A DNA stretch of 64,000 nt. Origin: Grammothele lineata. Taxonomy: Eukaryota; Basidiomycota; Agaricomycetes; Polyporales; Polyporaceae. The stretch is from positions 1 through 64,000 of the forward strand of contig NDFF03000070.1 in assembly GCA_002150815.3 (NCBI GenBank), in the 5' to 3' direction. Positions 46,900-58,135 of the stretch are shown in pieces (the first letter of the stretch is position 1; each line of letters begins with the position of its first letter). The position numbers and the translations under genes are program-made. The notes beneath the pieces are model-generated. The model had not been told where the DNA came from and searched no databases. It saw only the letters and a list, made by a program, of their open reading frames with translations.

Positions 46900-49313
46900 C
46901 GTGACAGATGCCGCTAGGAGACGAGCGAGATAGGGGTGCTGCGGGTGCGCAAAGGCGAGTGCGAATGCGGGGAGCGGGGGCGGGGGCGGGGAGAGGAGGG
47001 TAAGAGGAATGGGCGGTGGAGCGGAGGGCTGGATTTGTACTCGTCAACGGTGAGCGCATCCGGACGCGGTCGATGGGATCGTTTTCGGAAAGGAGGAGTA
47101 GGAAACTGGTAGCCCCCGCCCGAAGAGGAAATGGCCCACCGCCTTTCATTCACTCCTGGGGCCTATAGCTTAACGGCGATCGCCGCGGGAAAGGGGTCAA
47201 CAGCGGTCAACAGGCGCACCGGACATCCGTAGAATGCACTCGACCTCTCGCCCACGCTCGGGGACCCGCCCAGGCGTCACGCTTGACATCAACATGACAA
47301 GAACAGGCGCAGCCCAGATGCGCGCCACGTCAGGCCTCCGACTCTACCCGACGGCCGCCCACATAGGGGCTGCGCATGTGCTTCCGAACGGCGTGGCGCG
47401 ACACACCGCAATAACTCCAGACCTAAGGCGCGGTAAGAGAAGCTAAGAAAGTTTTGGGGACGTATTCCATGGATTGAAACCCACCAGCGGCATGGAAATG
47501 GAGTGCGAACGTCTCTTGGTCAAAGTTCGGATCCCGGGGAGCGAGTTCCTTGCGGCCAGTCATGCACATTGGTCCGGTGTGGGGTCCCATCCAACAACAG
47601 ACGTAAAGGATGCGCGGCTTGACAATTTAGGCCCATCACCTGCTGATCACCGCCGAAGAACTTCAGCTTTCGTCTCCAGGTCCGAGCTGGGTGGGAGGAG
47701 GGGCCCGTGCGCGGGAACCCCGGCCGAAGTGGGAAGCACGGACATTCTCGGAAGGCCTATTCAAATGTCCAACAACACGCATGGAACAAGCCTCTTGAGT
47801 ACGTAGTCTCATGCGCGAACATGCAGGACGACAGCAGACCGGCTAAGGACGCAATCAACGCAACATGCCATTGCACACGAGACACGATACAGCAGAAACC
47901 TAGTAACTGCAAGGCATTTAGCCTATGACGGTTGGATGAGATCGATCGAAGAGGCTCACCTTCTACGTATCAGGCACAAATAGCGTTCAGACAGACAAGG
48001 ACTACTACTCGTACTCCAGCCACAAGCTTACATCGCGACCGTAAGTGTCAACCTAATAGACGGTCGATCAGTCATCCGATAATATAACCAAAGTAAAAAG
48101 GGAAGCCTCACTACCACGTTTACCGCTACCCCACCGCAGCTCACATAACCCACCGCATACTTCTCTCGAGCCTCTTCTCCACGACGGACGCCAACCACCA
48201 CGAGTATCGCGAGGCGCGACCACGCCGTCATGGCGCCTTGGTAGTTGGATTCTGTACGATCTGGACCCTGTGAGTCGTGACGCCAACACGGTGAGAGTCA
48301 TTCAAAACGCTAGCCCAGGTGGCCGCAGACGCCTCCAGCTTCTCGACGTGCCCAAAGAACGTCCCAGAACAGGCCGTCGTCGCATTGTCGGGGTTACTGC
48401 GCGCCCCGCTGGCGCCGTGCGAGTCGTGGAGCCCGGGACGACGTCGGCCGATTGAGCGGGCGAGCGAGCATATCGCCAGAAACCTAGAGTGCGGGGGAGG
48501 GAAACGGAGTCGTTCAGGAGGATATCAGGGCTGGCTTGTTATATCGCGTGCGGGGTAGACCCCCGTTACGTCGCGCACTCTTCTGCGACAACCGCTCTGG
48601 GGTGGAGTGGCCCAAGGTATGCGATGCCGGGGACGGCGGCAGGACGAACGGGCGGCGGGGGTGGAGCGGGGCTGCTTCTCCTGCGCTATCGGACGCCTGT
48701 GCCTCTCATCATCAAGGGAAAGGCGAGCACGGGCGCGCGAGCTAGTGCGAGTAGAAGTGGGCCAATCGGCTTGCTACAGGTGTATTTCAGCGTGTCGAGC
48801 TTGAGGTTGAAGAGAGAATATGGGTTTTGAGAGTCGCCGACGACGAGAGGGAGGACGGTGAGTTGTCGGGTGTTCGGGATTCGGAAGGCGTCCCGATGGC
48901 GAGTGATCCCAGCCACGCGAGACTCGGAACGGCCTCTGAAGCGAACCCGTCCCGTTCGACGTCGTCATCGTCCACAACGACAGGCGAATCGAACGTGCTC
49001 GAGTAGCTCGAGGTGAGGGAAGAGAACAAAGGCGGAGGGATCAGATATGCGCCCTGCAAGCAGCGTTCATCGATGCACGGTCCAACGCCGTACGTCCCAC
49101 GGCGAGCCGCCTCGGCAGGCCTCTCAGAGCGATATGCCACTTCCTTCTCGGTGCCGTCCCCAGTGCCGAAAAGAGTCCATGGCGAACCCCATTCTAAAAA
49201 CCGCAAGCCAATGTGCGAAAGTCCAGAGACATTACATTGATTGAGCGATTCTATAACGTACAGACGTGCACACCCTCAACCAAGCCACCCAGAACTGAGA
49301 AACGTACGTCCGC
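46900..49313. other. 2.4-kb region without recognisable gene
   Basis: No family motif is seen on either strand. A Ser-rich open frame on the minus strand (49206-48787) has no ATG start and no resemblance I can name. The first 300 bp upstream of the carboxylesterase start should hold its promoter. Confidence 0.45.
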
Positions 49314-50505
49314 CTATCCCCGCACGCGCACCACCTTCCGCTTTCCCTTCCCACCGCCGCCTCCTCCACCGATTGGCGGCGTGTTCTCTTGTGCGCTCAT
49401 GCCCGCCTTGACGGCCTCGATGAGCACCCCAGAGGGCAGCGCGGGCGAGTACGGCGAGACACGGCTTGTAAGCTGTGGCCATGGCTGCGGCGGCGCCGGT
49501 CCACGTTGTCTCCGTTTCGTGCCCGGGGAGGGCGAGATGGTTGTATTTGCGACCGACGCGGACTTTCCGCTCCCCTTCGCAGGCTGCTTGCCCTTCACAG
49601 GCGTCGAAGGTGTAGGGGTGGCGGCGGCCTCAGCCTGCTGTGCGGCGGGGTCGGAGGCATATGGCGGTTTGGGGATGCTATCTGGTTTCAACAGTTGTAT
49701 CTGGAACGAGATCATCTCCAGTAGCTGCTTCTCTAAAAAGAAAGGGGTGTGAGCTCAGCGACCATCGTGCCCCCTCGCCTACCCTCGTCCGTACCCGAGT
49801 GGTACAGGCAATACCAGCAGAGGTCACCGGACAAGGAGCAGGGAGCAAGAATCGAGAGACGGGACGTACTGCTCTTAATCGCCGGGTTAACGAGCCTCCC
49901 ATCCTTCTTCCACTGCACGCGCACGCGACCGGGGTTCTCCCAATCGCGCGGGTGCGCCTTGTTGACCTCATGGAGCGAGCCGAGCCCGAGGCGGTTCGTC
50001 GCGTCCACGATGTCCTTGCTGAGCGGCCACCACACGCTCTTCGCGCGCGCGATCCGCCGCTCGCCCCGCCCGCACGGCCGTTTCGCGTCGATGTAGATCG
50101 GGTACACGCATGTCCACCTGCACGTACGCGCACGCGTCCGGTCAGCGGACGCTTATTCCTCTCTCTCTCCGCCCTCCCGTGTCGTGCGAGACGGGCGGGC
50201 GGGCGGGGAAGCGGGAAACGAGTGACGTACTTCTTGTATGGGGTGATATCCACCCCCGACTTCCCGTCCAACCCTGGGACCGACGTCGTACGGAACTGAG
50301 CCAGAGAGGGCGACGCAGGGCCCGCAGCAGGCTCTCTGAGCATCGGGGCGTCCTCCCCCTCGCTATCGTCCTCCCCCTCCGAGTCGGAATGACCCAGCTG
50401 CTCGAGGATCGCCCCGCGCGTGCCGGTATTGGGCAGGGGCCTGCTCGGCAACGGGAGATCGGTGTCATCGTCGAACTCCTCCACGACCGCGGCGCGGCGA
50501 GACAT
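49314..50505 (-). CDS. SEC65: Signal recognition particle 19-kDa subunit homologue
   Basis: Three exons (50505-50231, 50117-49870, 49732-49314) close to 313 aa. The SRP19 domain spans about 90-190: WTCVYPIYIDAKRPCGRGER, then PRDWENPGRVRVQWKKDGR and KKQLLEMISFQIQLL. SRP19 binds the tip of the SRP RNA and promotes loading of SRP54 during co-translational targeting to the ER; it is assembled in the nucleolus. The N-terminal 90 residues are acidic and Ser-rich (SDSEGEDDSEGEDAP), and the C-terminus ends with a Gly run and basic residues (GGGGGGGKGKRKVVRVRG), typical of the enlarged fungal Sec65-type proteins compared with the 144-aa human form. The intron in the domain splits the codons of the conserved K-K-Q-L-L block. 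Confidence 0.93.
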
Positions 50506-53500
50506 GGTTCGTATGGGTTGATGCTACGGCGTGCGTGTGGGAGGTGATCAGAGGGCCTGGGAGCACCGAGCAAGCGAGATGCGTTGGAGAGCTGAGTGCG
50601 GCGGATGCGATAGAGGCGAGGGAAAAGGAGATGCTGGCTGTCAGTCAGGACAGTTTCAACTTTCGACGCTGGAGGACTCGCAGTCGCGTGCGACGGCGGC
50701 GGTGGAGAGGCGCCGGTCTTCTTCGCACAACCATGAGCGAGGATTTCGTGCTCATCGCTCTGCTCTGCACGCTCCCTATGCATCGAGAACATATGACCGT
50801 CGATTGCGGCTGAAGTGCGAGGAGATGCTGGTCAGCTGCAGCGTGCGGCGGCCCCTTGAGAAACTTCGGCGATGTGCAGGGTCGGATGAGATGGGGCTGA
50901 GCGCTCAGGCTGCCGCTGGCGTGCTCCTCTCAGGTGAGTGCCCAGGATCATTAAAGCTAACGAAGTGTTTGCAAGAAAACTGATATCTGCGTGTGTCATA
51001 GAGCGCGTGCATACAGCCAGACTCGGAGCTGTATGATCAGATATGACGATTGGTTGCGGTGCCCATGTTCGTCATCCGTATGATCAAGTTGAAGCTGGGA
51101 TGCCATGCGCAGTTGACATAGCAGGCGCAGCGGCCAGTCCAGATGATCTACATATGTACATGTACTTGCTGCGCTCAGGAAAGTGCAGTACTGTTGCATT
51201 TTCCAACATTGGTGAGTGGTTCGTTCCTATGAATCCCATCCGTATCTTTCGCCCTGTTGCCACGACCGCACACCTTCTATGATGCATCGAATGCATTACT
51301 CATACGTCTCCAGCTACTTAGCACCTAGCCCTTTCCCAATTCAATCGTCGGAAAGGAGCTCATCGCCCATCGCTGGGTTCCCGTCCGAGCGTTGAAATGG
51401 CCAAGGCTGTGAGGCTGTTTTCCATCATCGCGCTTGGTGGTGGTCCCCCATATGTTGCTAACTCACATCTTGTTTCCAGGTAGGATCCCAGCAATTCTGT
51501 CACCGCCACGGAACCATGCGCACATCTGGTCCGGGCCTGCCACAAGGTATGCAGCTTACTCGGCTAGGAAAATGAGGTACGTATAGAGTTCAGACCGTTG
51601 TGTGCGCTCACTCTTGAATCAACTAGCTTTTGCTCCACAATGTTGGACACATTGTTGCGCGGCCTAGTGTCATAAAGCATAACCTTAATTAATTGGGGAG
51701 CATAACTTCCATGAAACAAGCCAACCTTCGACCAACATAGACGTCATACTCCTGCCGTAGCCGACTCGTCCAGACCTCCTCAGATCGCTTTACATGTGCT
51801 TTCTTCGCCACCCTCTACCTTCTTTTTGATTGATGGTAGCTGCACCTCCTCCATTCCGAATCTCCTCCGAAGACTGACTTCTCTCGTCTCAGCACTATTT
51901 GGCTCCCCCATCAACCACCCCCAGTAACCAGCGAGTGGGCGATCATCCACGAAGCTGACAGCTGAGATGATGCGGAACGCGCGCCCGAGGGGTGTGCGGC
52001 CTCCGACATCCCTCGACGGGCACGCCTCGCCTGGGGCATCCCCGCCACATCGCGCCCTGGCGCTCTACGGTGCGACTGCCAAGACTTCATGGCGCTGTTG
52101 AGCAAGCCCTGATCTCAGGATCTCGCACTGATGATCACCTGCTGCCCAATGGGCGCGGGGCGCTATCGATCCGCGTCCTTGCACGCAGCCTTACGAACGC
52201 ACGCCCCGCGCGCTGCGGCCATCCTCGCCACCGCCCAGTGCCCACGCCGTAGCGAAGAGATGTGGTGGCCCGTGTGCACGGTGTGGTCCCGTCAAGCCGT
52301 CAAGCATCTGCACAGTGCACGGCACCGCGCGCCTCGCCGCGGTCGTCACTTCCCGCTTTGTCCAGCATCTCTCGCCGACTAGGCGGCCATCGTGAGCCTC
52401 CGCGCTCTCGGACTGCTCGGAGCTGACGCGTACGTGCGGGTGCGGATGCGCCCTCGGCCCCTCGCTGCAGCCATCTCCGAAGTCGCGCGTTAGCCCCGAG
52501 CCCCGGCCCCCGACGAGGTCGGTTGATGCGTCGCGGCTCTGCCCCGGGCGTGCGCGCACGTTCGCAGTCGTGTGGGGGCAGGACTTGGCTGACCGCACCT
52601 GACCGCACAGATGCGTGGGGATGCATGCGGCTGAGATGGGTCGTCAGGCTGATCGCCCGCACAGGGGCCTCCGAAGACGATCGCAGTTAAGGATGGTCAT
52701 AGGAAGGACATTCCCTTGGGTTTCGAGATTAGACGCCGGGAGGTAGATGGTGATCGCACAGTAGCCAAGCCCGCTGAGATCCACCCTCGCGCGGTGTACG
52801 TCGTGCAAGGTTCGCTATGTGGTTGTTGCCTCGCAAGCAAGAACGGAAGTTTTCGTCCGCCCGGAGCTGCAGAGGCGGTGGGTCGCCATAGGGGAAGTAC
52901 TTGGGCGGCTGTGGGCAGCGCCGTATCTGTCACAACAAAACAAGCCAGCGTGATCGCATTCCTTGGTGGAGTCCTCCGCACGACAAGCCCGGCTCGTGGC
53001 CGCCGTGCGCTCCTTTCTCATCGTGATCCAAGCAAAGAGCATTGATGAATTGCTGGCTGAGAGTTTTCCAAGTGCTGCCCCGCCGCAGGAACAGGGGGCC
53101 CTCATGACAGTCATCTTCGGCAGGATGCAGTGATGGTGGCTCGAGAACGGCATCAAAGTGAGTCTCAGTCCGGTGACTTAGCGCAAAACTGCAGATCAAA
53201 CACCATCTAGGGTGCAAGTATCCAAATTCTACGACCGCCCAAACGCCTCCAACATCCATATAGGTCTATTCATGAGGATTCTGCATTGACAAAGAGCGTG
53301 GTGGCGTAGGTCGACGTCACCTCACGACTGCCAGTTTTCCAGCTTACGGAGGCTTTGTTGTCTGGTCAGAGCGATGCGTTTCGTCTCGCTTACCCGATCA
53401 TATCTTCTCGCATCTTTACCAAATCTTTCCCGCCTCGTTACTTGATTGACACTGCCCCTTTGTCCTATGCAGGTAGAGCGCGGAGTGCCCAAGCCAACGA

Positions 53501-53550
53501 CGAATCACGCGGTCCGATGTGGTCCTCGGCGCGGCCCCACCAGCCCTCGC
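50506..53550. other. 3-kb region without recognisable gene
   Basis: Short frames only, on both strands. The segment at about 51,950-52,680 is GC-rich with open frames on both strands, but none has a splice structure or motif I recognise. I see no transposase, reverse transcriptase or terminal repeat, although a degraded element cannot be excluded. Confidence 0.45.
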
Positions 53551-53554
53551 GCGG

Positions 53555-53561
53555 TATATAA
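53555..53561 (+). promoter_or_regulatory. TATA box of the BAS2-like gene
   Basis: TATATAA lies 34 bp upstream of a CT-rich stretch that could contain the transcription start and 215 bp upstream of the ATG. Strong consensus and position support it; the leader also contains a likely intron. Confidence 0.55.
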
Positions 53562-53694
53562 GACGCTCGGGAGGCGACTCCCAATCCTCATTCCCCTTCT
53601 CTCAAACTCTCTTGTTCACACACAGGCTGTGTGGTCTCTTGCCTTGCCACTCCACTCTTTCCTGACTGGTTCACTCACGACTTCTCATCTCACC

Positions 53695-53755
53695 GTGAGT
53701 GATCCTCTCGAGTCGGACAGTAGGATGGCCGGCTAATCGCTTATTCCCTATTTAG
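53695..53755 (+). other. Probable 5' UTR intron
   Basis: A consensus donor (GTGAGT at 53695) and a TTTAG acceptor (ending 53755) flank 61 nt containing a CTAAT branch-like site. The intron would lie just before the ATG at 53776 of the BAS2-like gene. Confidence 0.55.
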
Positions 53756-53775
53756 AACCACCCACTCATTTCATC

Positions 53776-54342
53776 ATGAAGTTCTCCGTCATCATCGCGT
53801 TCGCTCTCGTCAACTGTAAGTCTTTGCTACTTGCGGTATTGCGAATCAGTGGCTCACTAGCTCCTCTAGTCGCTGCTGCTACCTACGTGCCGCGTGCGGC
53901 CCCTGGAACGCAGTTCATCACTGGCCCCTGCCAGAGCGACGCTGACTGCGCCTCCTCGTGCTGTGGCTTCAAGTCCGGCAAGTGCGCGGGCCCCGTCATT
54001 GCCCAGGAGCGTGACGGTGGCTGCGGGTTCGGCGACGCTCAGCCCAACGACATCGCTGCCCAGAAGTTCCGCGCCAGCCAGGGTCAGGCCCCCGCGGCGT
54101 CCGCCCCGGCCGCATCGACCCCCGCCACCGGCACCTCCGCCGCCCCCGCCATCGCGCCCGGCACCCAGTTCATCACTGGCCCTTGCACGAGCGACGCCGA
54201 CTGCGCCTCCAGCTGCTGCGGCTTCAACTCGGGCAAGTGCGCAGGCCCCGTCATCGCGCAGGAGCGTGACGGCGGTTGCGGCTTCGGCGACGCCCAGCCC
54301 AACGACATCGCGGCCCAGAAGTTCCGCGCTGGCCAGGCCTGA
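53776..54342 (+). CDS. BAS2-like secreted Cys-rich protein, two tandem domains
   Basis: Two exons (53776-53815 and 53870-54342) close to 170 aa. A signal peptide (MKFSVIIAFALVNFAAA) precedes two almost identical Cys-rich modules of about 58 residues (GTQFITGPC, DADCASSCCGF, SGKCAGPVIAQERDGGCGFG, DAQPNDIAAQKFRA) joined by an Ala/Pro/Thr linker. Each module has six Cys in the same spacing. The pattern is that of biotrophy-associated secreted protein 2 (BAS2) homologues, small secreted fungal proteins described as expressed in host-associated growth; their biochemical role is not known. Most remembered homologues have one module, so the internal duplication is notable. A TATA box and a leader intron indicate a conventional, probably strong promoter. 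Confidence 0.85.
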   Translation: MKFSVIIAFALVNCKSLLLAVLRISGSLAPLVAAATYVPRAAPGTQFITGPCQSDADCASSCCGFKSGKCAGPVIAQERDGGCGFGDAQPNDIAAQKFRASQGQAPAASAPAASTPATGTSAAPAIAPGTQFITGPCTSDADCASSCCGFNSGKCAGPVIAQERDGGCGFGDAQPNDIAAQKFRAGQA

Positions 54343-54907
54343 GGCCTCGTTGGGTTTTGATCTTCATGTTTGATATGGTTGTGTTCGATGCTGGCGTTGT
54401 TGGGACGGATTGGAGTAATTTATTGCAAGCAATGTAGACTCAATGCAGACTTTCCTTTTACCCCTTACTCTTCGGTGTGCGCTGGCTTGCTTCATAGTGA
54501 AAGCGTGTGGTTGTGTACAAGTCGTCGAAGAGGCGTATGAGGTTCGCGTCGGGAGTCAGGTCTACTAGCAGTTTGACAGTTAGGATCGAAAGGAAAGATT
54601 TCAAAGGTCTTGTCTCTGCAATGCGCATGGTGTGTTCGCCTATGAACCGTTGACAAGACGCGTGGAGCTCTGTTGTGCAGATTGTGGAGTGGCTGGGCTT
54701 CGGTTTTCATTTCTGGGTACTAACCACTACAGCGTAAAAAGCTAATGAAGGACCAGCCGGTGTCAAACGAGCGTACAAGCTGCGCATAACAGATGCTAAA
54801 TAGCCTTTAGTTGTGCCGACATGAGAGAGGAAGCGAAACAACGCATTCTTTGATTAATCGACCGGTCATCCGGCGAGTCGGTTCGATGGCGCCGGAGTAA
54901 GTAGAGT

Positions 54908-54913
54908 CACGTG
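54908..54913. promoter_or_regulatory. Conserved E-box CACGTG (unit 1)
   Basis: The palindrome CACGTG in the context AGAGTCACGTGCA occurs 355 bp upstream of the first truncated SIN3 copy and again upstream of full-length SIN3 (59,980-59,985). bHLH factors bind such sites in fungi. Conservation could reflect recent duplication only. Confidence 0.3.
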
Positions 54914-54971
54914 CATCGTGTGAAGAGGATGTCTCGCCTCGAGGACTCCGCTCCGAATATCCGAGTGGAGG

Positions 54972-55008
54972 TTTGTCCCTTTGTTCCAGGGACAGTCTCG
55001 AGGACAAA
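54972..55008. promoter_or_regulatory. Inverted repeat in the leader of unit 1
   Basis: Arms TTTGTCC (54972-54978) and GGACAAA (55002-55008) flank 23 nt. A longer version of the same element lies at the same relative place in unit 2 (57,699-57,752). Confidence 0.45.
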
Positions 55009-55186
55009 GGGTCTCAGTCATGACGGTGGCTTTCTGGCCCCGGGAGATATGGGAGACGACTCCGACGTCTCTCAACCACCGCGGCTCGCCTCGTCATCTA
55101 TCTCGCTCTCACCGCTGCGCTCTTGGCTTCGTCTTTTCAGGAGTTCGTACCGCACAGTTCCAGTGAAATAGAAGACTAGCGAAAGC

Positions 55187-55240
55187 GTGAGTTTCACGCC
55201 CTCATTTCCCACCAACTGCGTGCTGTAACTTTATCTTCAG
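55187..55240 (+). other. Probable 5' UTR intron of unit 1
   Basis: A GTGAGT donor and a CTTCAG acceptor bound 54 nt that end 27 nt before the ATG. The equivalent intron of full-length SIN3 is 60166-60219, also 54 nt. Confidence 0.6.
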
Positions 55241-55267
55241 CTCCTAGTCGCGCGCCACCCCGCAGCC

Positions 55268-56423
55268 ATGGATAAGGAAAACACTTCCCCAATGGGACAT
55301 CGCGCTGCATCTCGTCGTCGAGTTGCCCCCGTCAGACGGAGCCGTCTTGCCACTGCCCGTGTCCCCCTACCTGCAGCAAGCATAGACCCAACCGGCGACG
55401 CCACCCTGGGACTGTCTCCTGTTCAGTCGCATGAGTCGGCAGGTACTGAAAGGCCTCTCAATGTCATCGACGCGTTGAGCTACCTGGACTCCGTCAAGCT
55501 TCAGTTCGCGGAGCAGCCGGAGGTCTACAACAAGTTTCTGGACATTATGAGGGATTTTAAGCGCCAGCTGTAAGTCAATTGTTTCCTTCGCAATGCCACG
55601 GGGAAGAGGATGTTCCAATGCTATATTGCGCGACACGAATTATGGGAGTTTGGCTGGCTTCGTCTCGGCGAGCTGTCTGGTCGAGTCTGGGATTCCCGGG
55701 GCACCGGCGCGCACTCGTTTCAATGGGCTTTATAGTCGTGTTCCCACCTTCGAATTCTCTTGCATTGCTCGGACGGGCGTAGTGGCTACGAATTTGCTCT
55801 GCATTAACGTCCTTTCTGACTTCGTTATCAGGATTGACACTCCCGGAGTGATCGAACGCATTTTGAACCTTTTCCATGGGCATCCTGCGCTCATCCAAGG
55901 CTTCAATACTTTCCTCCCCGCCGGATACCGAATACAGACCAGCGACAACCCGGACCCCAACTACATCACTGTGACAACGCCCGCGGGAACGATTACCCGG
56001 GCTACGAATGCCGCGTACTCCGCAAACGCCCTCGAGACTCACAGCAGCGCGGAAAGGAGGTCTAGCCCAGTCACTGTGGAGACTCTGAAGCCCGCTCTCG
56101 ACTTCATGGCTAAGATACGTTATCGATATGCAAATCAGCCCGAGGTGTATCCCTCATTCCTTCGAATGCTCATGGAGACAGCCGATTCCGCCAACCAACC
56201 AAACAACACGGACCTTCGCGGGATGGAGTCGTGGTCGGTGGCGTGTCTATCTGCCAAGTGGCCCATAGGAGCGGATCTCATGCACCGGATCATGAACTTG
56301 CTCAAGGACAGCACGGATCTCATGCATGAGTTCGTCCAGTTCCTTCCCGATGAGCTGGTACGGCAGGAGCAGCTCTCCCGGATTGCGAATATGGAGAAGT
56401 CGCTGCCGGCACCTGGCGCGTAG
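55268..56423 (+). CDS. Truncated SIN3 paralogue with PAH1 and PAH2 only
   Basis: Two exons (55268-55569 and 55832-56423) encode 297 aa. The leader [17 protein letters not shown] matches the SIN3 start at 60,247. PAH1 (about 68-135) reads [20 protein letters not shown] and [23 protein letters not shown]2 (about 192-285) reads [20 protein letters not shown] and [20 protein letters not shown]. The protein stops 15 residues after PAH2 ([10 protein letters not shown]), so PAH3 and the HDAC-interaction region are missing. The intron in PAH1 is 262 nt and alignable with the 297-nt intron of SIN3. The frame, start and splice sites are intact and both PAH domains are well conserved, so it is probably expressed. 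It could bind SIN3-recruiting transcription factors without bringing HDAC (inference). Confidence 0.85.
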
Positions 56424-58135
56424 CTCTGAGCGAGATTTTCCCCGCGCGCCCGTTCGCCAACCCGCATGGCTCGCCCATCTCTCGTCCGTCGTTCCTCCTT
56501 CATTTCTCATTCTTTCATCCTGCATTCGACTCGTCATGCCTGCCGCTACAATCGTGCGACAGTCGCCTACTACCCATCCCGCTGGTCCCGACTTCGCGGT
56601 GCTTGAAGTTTGCTTGTGCCACGACTGGATCTCATAACCTGTTTGTTATCCTGTAGCTCGTCAATGTGCCCGTGACATGGCAGTAGCGGTCGTAATGACG
56701 GAAACAATCCTCCCGCGAGTATCGCGGAATCTATGAGTCCTGCCTTGGTCTAATACTTCACGTCGCCACTCGCATTGTTCCTGACGCCTACTTCATCTAC
56801 GATGTGAAAGAGTGTACTGGTGTGTAAGTCGTCAAGGAGGCGTGTGGGGTTTGCGCCGGTAGTATAGCTTAGTAGTCTGACGGCCAAGATTGGATAGCAA
56901 GACTTCGAAGATGCTGTGTCTAGTATGCCGCATGCTATGTTCTTCCATGAACTATTGACGAGATGCATGCGACTTACTGCTTGTGCAGATTGTGGAGTGG
57001 ATGGGCCTCGATTTCCGGGTAATTACTACGGCGTAAAAAGCTAATGATGCACCAGCCGGTGTCAAACGAGTGCGCAAGCTGCGCACAACAGATGCTAGAT
57101 AGCATTTGGTTGTGCGACATAGAGGACAGGAAGCGAAACAACACAAGACGCTTTGATCAATCGACCCATCCGGCAAGTCGGTTCAGAATCGATGACGGCC
57201 AGAGCAAGGGGGCCAAGTTCACCATATAAAGCGAAGATTTTGTCTTTTCGCGATGCCTCACTTTTATGGGGCCGGGCCAGGTGGACTTGAGGTTTACGGG
57301 GAGCGTGTCCCAGCACCGGCGGGAGGACATGTGTTATGCACACGGGCTTGCGGCCCGTAGCATGAGACTTCTCGAGCCGGATGGCGTCAACTTGGCGTCA
57401 ATGGCTACTATCCACCGCTCCCCGCCGCGCAAGTCAACGCACGAAAGTCTCCTTGATCCATATCCACACGATACCCGTCCACGTCTCCTCTACTAATTCC
57501 TCGCTGGCGTCCTTCTTATCTGCCTTTCGTTTCATCAGCTGTTGATTCAAATGCGTCCTCTTACAAGTTGCAGCGTGCCACTCATTCCGCGTACTGGCAG
57601 GGCTAGGTCATTCGTCTGATATAGCGCCCTCATCAACGTTAACGACCCAGGTGAAGCGGAGATATCGCCTCGGGGAGATCGTCTCAGCCACTTAGGGGTT
57701 TTGTCCCGGAACGGTCGCCGAGACGGTCACCGGGACGGTCCTGGGGACAAAAGACCGGTCTCATGGTGCTGACTTTCTGGCCCCAGAAGACGTGGGAGAC
57801 GACCCGGACAGACACCACGGCCCGTCTCATCATCTTTATCGCACTCCCCACCGCATTCTTGGCTCCATTTCTCCAGATCGTGATTGTACTGCATCTATTG
57901 AAAAACCCAAGTGGTACACGAGACAGGCGAAAACGTCAGGTGTACGCCCCGATTTCTCCGCCAACTGCGTGCTGTAGCTTTACTTCCAGCTCCTCATCAC
58001 GCGGTCAGACCCGGCAGCCATAGATAAGGAGAACAGTTCTTCGATATACCCGCTGAATCTAGTCATCGAGTTACCCCCACCGCACGAAGCCGCCTTGTTA
58101 CTGCCTGCGTACCCTCACCTGAGGCTGCAGCACAC
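56424..58135 (+). other. Spacer between truncated SIN3 copies
   Basis: This contains the 3' flank of unit 1 and the upstream flank of unit 2, both alignable with the other units. A stretch at about 57,230-57,660 has no obvious counterpart in unit 1 and may be an insertion. No other gene is recognised. Confidence 0.6.
57699..57752. promoter_or_regulatory. Inverted repeat in the leader of unit 2
   Basis: Perfect 9-bp arms TTTTGTCCC (57699-57707) and GGGACAAAA (57744-57752) flank three copies of ACGGTC (57710, 57723 and 57735). The matching but shorter element in unit 1 is at 54,972-55,008. I do not find it upstream of full-length SIN3. Confidence 0.5.

Noticed and set aside
48787..49206. Ser-rich minus-strand frame of about 140 codons
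   Set aside because: No ATG start and no splice partners or family resemblance that I can see.
50506..53550. Transposable element
   Set aside because: No transposase, integrase or reverse-transcriptase motifs and no terminal repeats were recognised; a degraded element remains possible.
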